From the NCBI GenBank assembly GCA_003149835.1, contig QAMX01000122.1, positions 1 through 18,354 of the forward strand: a DNA stretch of 18,354 nucleotides, written 5' to 3'. A program made the translations under genes and the position numbers. Origin of the DNA: Clostridiales bacterium. Lineage in GTDB: Bacteria > Bacillota > Clostridia > Oscillospirales > QAMX01. Position 1 is the first letter of the stretch, and the number at the start of each line of letters is the position of its first letter. Shown piece by piece: positions 13,850-18,354 of this stretch. Under the pieces are notes generated by a model that saw only the letters and a list, made by a program, of their open reading frames with translations, did not search any database and was not told where the DNA came from.

Positions 13850-14875
13850 ATGACAACAAAGCTGACGGAAATCAGGGAAGCGTTTGAAGCCCGCCTCGCG
13901 TCGCTCGCCGATACGGATGCGCTCGAACAGGCCCGCATCTTCTTTCTCGGAAAAAAGGGCTGCGTGACCGAGCTTTTGAAAGACCTGAAAGGCTATTCCG
14001 GCGAAGAAAAGCGCGTCATGGGGCAGGAGATCAACGGCCTCAAAAAAAATATTGAGGAAAAACTCGCCTCAGCCGCCGAAACGCTGCGCGCAGCCGAGCT
14101 TGACCGGCTCGTCAACAGCGCCGAAGCCTATGATATCACCCTGCCGCCCGACCTGACGCATGGCTCGTACCATCCGATCACCTTGGTACGGCGCGAGCTG
14201 GAACAGATTTTCGCCTCGATGGGCTTTGTTGTCGAGGATTATTTTGAGGTCGTCGACGATTATAACTGCTTTGAGGCGCTTAACATCCCCAAAAATCACC
14301 CGGCGCGCGATATGCAGGATACGTTTTACCTTGATAACGGCCAGCTTTTGAAAACGCACACCTCCGCGGCGCAGAACGCGATCATGCGCAAGTACGGCGT
14401 GCCGGTGCGCGCGATCTTCCCCGGCCGCTGTTTCCGCAACGAATCGATCGACGCCTGCCACGAAAACACCTTCTTCCAGATGGAAGGGATTATGATCGAC
14501 GAGGACATCTCCATCTCCAACCTGATCTATTTCATGAAAACCATGCTCTCCGAGGTCTTTCGCAAGGATATCCGCGTCCGCCTGCGGCCGGGCTTCTTCC
14601 CGTTCGTCGAGCCGGGCTTTGAGCTGGATATCAGCTGTCTGATCTGCGGCGGCGACGGCTGTCCCTCCTGTAAAAATTCCGGCTGGCTGGAGCTCTGCCC
14701 CTGCGGCATGATTCACCCCAACGTCCTCTCCGCCGGCGGCGTCGATCCCGACAAATACACGGGCTTCGCCTTCGGGCTCGGCCTGACGCGCCTGGCGATG
14801 ATGAAATACGGCATCAAGGACATCCGCGATTTAAACAGCGGCAGCCTCAAAGCGCTCGCGCAGTTCCACAAGTAA
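13850..14875 (+). CDS. pheS: Phenylalanine--tRNA ligase alpha subunit
   Basis: 341 aa, full length. Catalytic subunit of the alpha2-beta2 enzyme that charges tRNA-Phe. An N-terminal coiled-coil region (about 1-85) contacts tRNA. The class II core has motif 2 GRCFRNESIDACHENTFFQMEG and motif 3 FGLGLTRLAMMKYGI. Between them, SCLICGGDGCPSCKNSGW is the four-Cys insertion common in Firmicutes-type PheS. AGGAGA lies 9 nt before the ATG. Start of the pheS-pheT operon; pheT follows after 18 nt. A leader with alternative hairpins suggests transcription attenuation. Confidence 0.97.
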   Translation: MTTKLTEIREAFEARLASLADTDALEQARIFFLGKKGCVTELLKDLKGYSGEEKRVMGQEINGLKKNIEEKLASAAETLRAAELDRLVNSAEAYDITLPPDLTHGSYHPITLVRRELEQIFASMGFVVEDYFEVVDDYNCFEALNIPKNHPARDMQDTFYLDNGQLLKTHTSAAQNAIMRKYGVPVRAIFPGRCFRNESIDACHENTFFQMEGIMIDEDISISNLIYFMKTMLSEVFRKDIRVRLRPGFFPFVEPGFELDISCLICGGDGCPSCKNSGWLELCPCGMIHPNVLSAGGVDPDKYTGFAFGLGLTRLAMMKYGIKDIRDLNSGSLKALAQFHK

Positions 14876-14893
14876 AGAAAGGCGGACACAACT

Positions 14894-17263
14894 ATGCTCG
14901 TATCAATGAACTGGATTCAGGAATATGTCGATCTCTCCGGCCTTGACTGTGAATCGCTCATACAGCAGTTCACGCTTTCGACAGCCGAGGTCGAGGACAT
15001 TTTCTATAAAGGCCGCGACCTTGACAAGGTCGTCGTCGCGCGCGTTCTCTCGGTGGAAGCGCACCCGAACTCCAAAAAACTGCATCTGCTCAAAGTCGAT
15101 ACCGGCGACGGAATCGTAGACTGCGTCTGCGGCGCGCCCAACGTCGCCGAAGGGATGACGGTGGCTTTCGCCCGCGACGGCGGCTCGGTCGGCGGCACGC
15201 CGATCCGCACCGCGACGGTCGGCGGCTTCCCGTCGCAGGGCATGTGCTGCTCCGAGGCCGAGCTCGGCATCAGCGCCGACCATTCGGGGCTGATGGTTCT
15301 GTCCGGCGATCTCCCCCTCGGTACAGATATCAAAAGCGTTTTCCAAATTGAAGACATCGTCTTTGAGGTGGACAACAAATCGCTGACCAACCGCCCCGAT
15401 CTCTGGGGGCATTACGGCATTGCGCGCGAATTCTCCGCGCTGACCGGCCGCCCGCTGCGGCCGGTGGAAACGGCCGACTGCGCCGCCTATGCGGAGCTGC
15501 CGCCGGTGGAAATCGACGCGCGCGACACCGAGCTTCTTTACCGCTACACCTCGGTCAAGCTCCGCAATATCAAGCAGAAGGTTTCCCCGGTCAATATGCG
15601 CATCCGTCTGTTCTACTGCGGCGTGCGCGCCATCAACCTGCTGACCGACCTGACCAACTATATCATGCTCGAGCTCGGCCAGCCGATGCACGCGTTTGAC
15701 CTGCGGCGTGTCTCCTCTGTCAGCGTCCGCCGTTTTGAAGAGCCGTTTGAGTTCCAGACGCTCGACGGTGTGAAGCGTTCGATCGATCCGACGACGCTGA
15801 TGATCTGCACGGGCGACACGCCGGTGGCGATTGCCGGCGTCATGGGCGGCCTTGACTCGGAAATCGAGGACGACACCGACGCCTGTCTCGTCGAATCCGC
15901 CAACTTCGACGGCGTGAGCGTGCGCAAGACTTCGAGCCGTCTCGGCCTGCGCACGGACGCGAGCATGCGCTATGAAAAAATCCTCGACCCCGAGCTGACC
16001 ATGCTCGCCGCCGGCCGCTTCATTAAGCTCGCGACCGATATTGACAGCGGCGCCGAGGTCGTTTCCTCGGTCACCGACTGCTATGTCCGCCGCTATGCGC
16101 CGGTCGTCATCGACTTCGACAAGCCCTTTGTCGATCGCTATACCGGCATCGATCTGTCCGCCGCGCAGATCGAAAAGACGCTGCTTTCGCTGGGCTTCAC
16201 CGTCGAGACCGACGGCAGCCGCTTTACCGTCGGCGTTCCCTCATGGCGCGCCACAAAGGACGTAACCATCCGCGCCGACATCATCGAGGAGATCACACGC
16301 ATCTACGGCTACGACAATTTCGCGGTCTCGACGACAAAGAGCGCTCTGTCCCCCGTTCGCCCCACCGCCGCGGCCAGCGACGAAAACGACGCCAAGAACC
16401 TGCTGGTCGAACGCTTCGGGCTGCATGAAATTCACTCCTATCTCTGGTGCGACGCCAAGCGCTGGAAGGAAATCGGCCTTCCGATCGAGGACAACGTCCG
16501 GATCGTCAATTCCATCAATCCCGAGCAGGTGTGTCTGCGCAACTCGATGATCCCCACTCTTTTGGCCTGCGTCAGCGACAACAAGCTGTACGCGCCGGAA
16601 TTCGGGATCTTTGAGATCGCCAAGGTCATTGACGGCCGCAAGCCGGACGGCTCCTGCAACGAGCGCAAGCGGCTCGGCATCGCGCTGTTCTCGCGCATTG
16701 CAGAGGAAAAAACGCTCTATTTCCGTCTGCGCGATATGCTCGCCTGCCTCGGCCGCACCCTGCGGCACGAAGCCTTCACGTTTGAGCATACCGGCGCGGA
16801 ACACGCCTGGCAGCACCCGAAGAACACCGTCTCCGTTTCCTTCCGGGGCACGGCGCTCGGTTCTATGAGCGCGCTGCATCCGTTGAACCGCAATTTGATC
16901 GACAAGAAAGCCGCCGTCGTCTTTGCCGAAATTGACATGGATGCGCTGAGTCTTCTCGACGGTTCGGAAATCGCCTATGCCGCGCCCAGCAAATTCCCGG
17001 GCATCGATATCGATCTGACCTTCACGGCGGCAACGGACGTGCCCTACGCGGAATTGGAAGCGGCGTGGAAAGCGCTCGAATGCGAATTTCTTGCCGGCGT
17101 GCGCTTAGTCGGGATCTATGAGAGCGGCGACAGCAACGCCGTGACGGTGCGCTTCACCTTCGTCTCCGAGGAAAAGACGCTGACCCGCGCCGAGGTCACG
17201 CCGTATGTCGACGCCATTGTCGCCGCGCTCGACGAAAAGGGAATCCGCGTCAGAACGCAGTAA
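14894..17263 (+). CDS. pheT: Phenylalanine--tRNA ligase beta subunit
   Basis: 789 aa, normal length. Domains in order: N-terminal region and EMAP/OB tRNA-binding domain (about 40-150, VVVARVLSVEAHPNSKKLHLLKVDTG), B3/B4 editing domain (about 200-375, with QPMHAFDLRRV and VAIAGVMGG), B5 DNA-binding-like domain (about 395-470), catalytic-like core, and a C-terminal ferredoxin-fold anticodon-binding domain (about 695-789, FPGIDIDLTFTAATDVPY to the end). It edits mischarged Tyr-tRNA-Phe and binds the tRNA. AAAGGCGG precedes the start. In most homologues the anticodon domain opens with a RDL(A/S) motif; here it reads IDLTF. Confidence 0.97.
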   Translation: MLVSMNWIQEYVDLSGLDCESLIQQFTLSTAEVEDIFYKGRDLDKVVVARVLSVEAHPNSKKLHLLKVDTGDGIVDCVCGAPNVAEGMTVAFARDGGSVGGTPIRTATVGGFPSQGMCCSEAELGISADHSGLMVLSGDLPLGTDIKSVFQIEDIVFEVDNKSLTNRPDLWGHYGIAREFSALTGRPLRPVETADCAAYAELPPVEIDARDTELLYRYTSVKLRNIKQKVSPVNMRIRLFYCGVRAINLLTDLTNYIMLELGQPMHAFDLRRVSSVSVRRFEEPFEFQTLDGVKRSIDPTTLMICTGDTPVAIAGVMGGLDSEIEDDTDACLVESANFDGVSVRKTSSRLGLRTDASMRYEKILDPELTMLAAGRFIKLATDIDSGAEVVSSVTDCYVRRYAPVVIDFDKPFVDRYTGIDLSAAQIEKTLLSLGFTVETDGSRFTVGVPSWRATKDVTIRADIIEEITRIYGYDNFAVSTTKSALSPVRPTAAASDENDAKNLLVERFGLHEIHSYLWCDAKRWKEIGLPIEDNVRIVNSINPEQVCLRNSMIPTLLACVSDNKLYAPEFGIFEIAKVIDGRKPDGSCNERKRLGIALFSRIAEEKTLYFRLRDMLACLGRTLRHEAFTFEHTGAEHAWQHPKNTVSVSFRGTALGSMSALHPLNRNLIDKKAAVVFAEIDMDALSLLDGSEIAYAAPSKFPGIDIDLTFTAATDVPYAELEAAWKALECEFLAGVRLVGIYESGDSNAVTVRFTFVSEEKTLTRAEVTPYVDAIVAALDEKGIRVRTQ

Positions 17264-17346
17264 CCTTTCCGCGGTTCCGTTTAACGGCGATCCGACGGCG
17301 CCCGCGTTTGTCCTGCCGGGGAAAACCTTTCGCCTGAGAAATCGCT

Positions 17347-17385
17347 GCGGCTGACGTGCCGCGCAGGGCCGATGTGCCGTTTTTT
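17347..17385 (+). terminator. Probable terminator after pheT
   Basis: GCGGC (17347-17351) pairs with GCCGC (17358-17362). A second small GGC/GCC stem follows and runs into TTTTTT (17380-17385). Stems are short, so the exact fold is uncertain, but its place 85-120 nt past the pheT stop, ahead of a new promoter, fits termination. Confidence 0.5.
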
Positions 17386-17417
17386 ACCTGAATTGGCATG
17401 AATTTTCGATTATTCTC

Positions 17418-17446
17418 TTGCAATTTGGGTGAAATCGTGATATACT
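17418..17446 (+). promoter_or_regulatory. Promoter of the DUF1858-trmK unit
   Basis: TTGCAA (17418-17423), 17-nt spacer, TATACT (17441-17446) with extended -10 TGA. Predicted start near 17453, giving a leader of about 138 nt. Confidence 0.65.
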
Positions 17447-17471
17447 AATTTCGCGTTTTTAAAACGTATCG

Positions 17472-17573
17472 CGCGCCGGTTTCAAAAAAACGTTCCGGCC
17501 GCTGCGACGCGCTGGATCCGTTGTGACCGGCGCGGTGAAAAAAATCAATTGAAGCGGCTTTTTGCGCCGCTTC
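17472..17573 (+). promoter_or_regulatory. Folded leader of the DUF1858 gene
   Basis: CGCGCCGGT (17472-17480) and ACCGGCGCG (17526-17534) are perfectly complementary and close a 63-nt loop; an inner alternative pairs GCCGG (17475-17479) with CCGGC (17495-17499). A second perfect 8-bp hairpin, GAAGCGGC/GCCGCTTC (17551-17573, loop TTTTTGC), ends 5 nt before the ribosome site GGAGG. It could regulate translation start. No known riboswitch class was recognised. Confidence 0.4.
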
Positions 17574-17590
17574 CTTACGGAGGTACGACT

Positions 17591-17803
17591 ATGAAAATTA
17601 CCAAAGATACCCTGATCGGCGACGCGCTGCAAATCGACGTCGAGCTGGCGCAGTTTTTCTTTGAAATCGGTATGCACTGTCTCGGCTGCCCGGCTTCCCG
17701 CGGCGAAACCATTGAGCAGGCCTGCGCCGTGCACAACACCGACTGCGACGCGCTGCTTGAAAAGCTCAACGCCTTCCTTGACGCCAAGGAAAAGGCCGAA
17801 TAG
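17591..17803 (+). CDS. DUF1858 small redox-disulfide domain protein
   Basis: 70 aa. The frame is open further upstream, but ATG 17591 follows GGAGG (17579-17583) by 7 nt and begins the conserved domain. The motif MHCLGCPASRGETIEQAC matches the hybrid-cluster-protein-associated disulfide-redox type of DUF1858; the CxxC pair in HCLGCP could be redox active or bind a metal. Such proteins occur as tiny stand-alone genes in strict anaerobes and probably act in electron or sulfur transfer, though their role is not established. Ends 16 nt before trmK. Own promoter at 17418 and a folded leader. Confidence 0.85.
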   Translation: MKITKDTLIGDALQIDVELAQFFFEIGMHCLGCPASRGETIEQACAVHNTDCDALLEKLNAFLDAKEKAE

Positions 17804-17819
17804 CGTCTTTTCAGCCGCA

Positions 17820-18354
17820 ATGGAGTTGAAAATTTCAAAACGGCTGCTGACCGTGGCGGCGCTTGTCCCAAGCTGCGATACGCTTGCGGACATCGGCTCC
17901 GACCACGGTCTTTTGCCGTTGTATCTGCTGCGCGAGAACAAAATTCGCTGCGCCTACTGCTGTGATCTCCGCCCCGGCCCGTTGGAGACGGCGGCGAAAA
18001 ACATCGCGGCATACGGCATGAGCGGCCGCGCCATGCCTCTCCTCGGCAGCGGCCTGTCGCCGGTGCGCGGCATTCCGCATGACTGCGCGGTCATCGCCGG
18101 AATGGGCGGAGAAACCATCGCGCAGATTCTCGCCGAGGGCGAAATCAGCGTCGGCGACAGACGCGTCTTTGTGTTGCAGCCCATGTCGCGCGCCAACCTG
18201 CTGCGGGAATATCTGGCGGAATCGGGCTTTGAAATCGTCGACTTTGCGCTCTGCGAAGACGCGGGGCACCTCTATGAATGTCTGTCTGTCAAAAAAGGCG
18301 TTCATGTCGAAACCAATCCGCTCTATCTGTATATCAACCGTCCCTACGGCGCCG
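17820..18354 (+). CDS. trmK: tRNA (adenine-N1)-methyltransferase TrmK, partial (runs off the window)
   Basis: 178 codons visible with no stop before the edge; about 230 aa expected. SAM-dependent class I fold of the TrmK/COG2384 family, which makes m1A at tRNA position 22. Visible hallmarks are KISKRLLTVAALVP, the SAM motif LADIGSDHGLLPLYL (residues 22-36), CDLRPGPLETAAKNI, the family signature VIAGMGGETI, and LQPMSRANLLREYL, where most relatives have LQPN. Start ATG 17820 lies 16 nt after the DUF1858 stop. No good ribosome site is visible, so translation may depend on coupling to the gene before it. In many Firmicutes a Nif3-like gene follows. Confidence 0.88.
   Translation, partial: MELKISKRLLTVAALVPSCDTLADIGSDHGLLPLYLLRENKIRCAYCCDLRPGPLETAAKNIAAYGMSGRAMPLLGSGLSPVRGIPHDCAVIAGMGGETIAQILAEGEISVGDRRVFVLQPMSRANLLREYLAESGFEIVDFALCEDAGHLYECLSVKKGVHVETNPLYLYINRPYGA

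Noticed and set aside
1..18354. CRISPR arrays, insertion sequences, tRNA or rRNA genes
   Set aside because: No regularly spaced repeats, transposase-like ORFs, tRNA T-arm/anticodon patterns or rRNA-like segments were seen on either strand.

Overview
The window looks like chromosomal DNA of a moderately GC-rich, anaerobic, Firmicutes-type bacterium, most likely a Clostridia/Oscillospirales gut lineage. The evidence is strong Shine-Dalgarno sites, sigma-A promoters (TTGACA/TATAAT, often with an extended -10 TGn), a zinc-finger-like Cys motif in PheS, tandem M42 aminopeptidases, a TrmK-type methyltransferase and a small DUF1858 redox protein. This assignment is inference; no rRNA or tRNA gene is present to confirm it.

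Layout. (1) 214-3323, minus strand: a two-gene operon for a heterodimeric ABC exporter, closed by a hairpin terminator at 59-91. A 375-bp region (3324-3698) precedes it, holding a good promoter, a possible 14-codon leader peptide and an elaborately paired RNA. (2) 3699-5749, minus: two overlapping M42 metallo-aminopeptidase genes. Their roughly 280-nt leader ends in an intrinsic terminator just before the ribosome binding site, and the terminator's 5' arm can instead pair with the 5' end of the leader. (3) 6118-8563, plus: consensus promoter, short leader with a terminator-like hairpin, then serC-serA (phosphoserine aminotransferase and phosphoglycerate dehydrogenase). (4) 8653-12383: a DUF1080/3-keto-glycoside hydrolase-like gene (plus) converging on a MerR-VOC fusion regulator, a Gfo/Idh/MocA oxidoreductase and an unknown membrane-anchored protein (all minus). 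(5) 12470-13591, plus: glycerate kinase, divergent from the unknown protein. (6) 13641-17263, plus: pheS-pheT behind a leader with competing hairpins. (7) 17418 to the end, plus: DUF1858 protein with its own promoter and folded leader, then trmK, cut by the window edge.

How the genes work together. SerA and SerC perform the first two steps of serine synthesis from 3-phosphoglycerate, and glycerate kinase nearby feeds glycerate into the same phosphoglycerate pool; no serB is visible. The DUF1080 protein and the oxidoreductase fit a keto-sugar route, but they are not co-transcribed. The most notable theme is regulation by RNA: five transcription units (ABC exporter, M42 pair, serCA, pheST, DUF1858-trmK) each start with a promoter followed by 100-300 nt of foldable leader. 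No mobile element, CRISPR array, tRNA or rRNA was seen.
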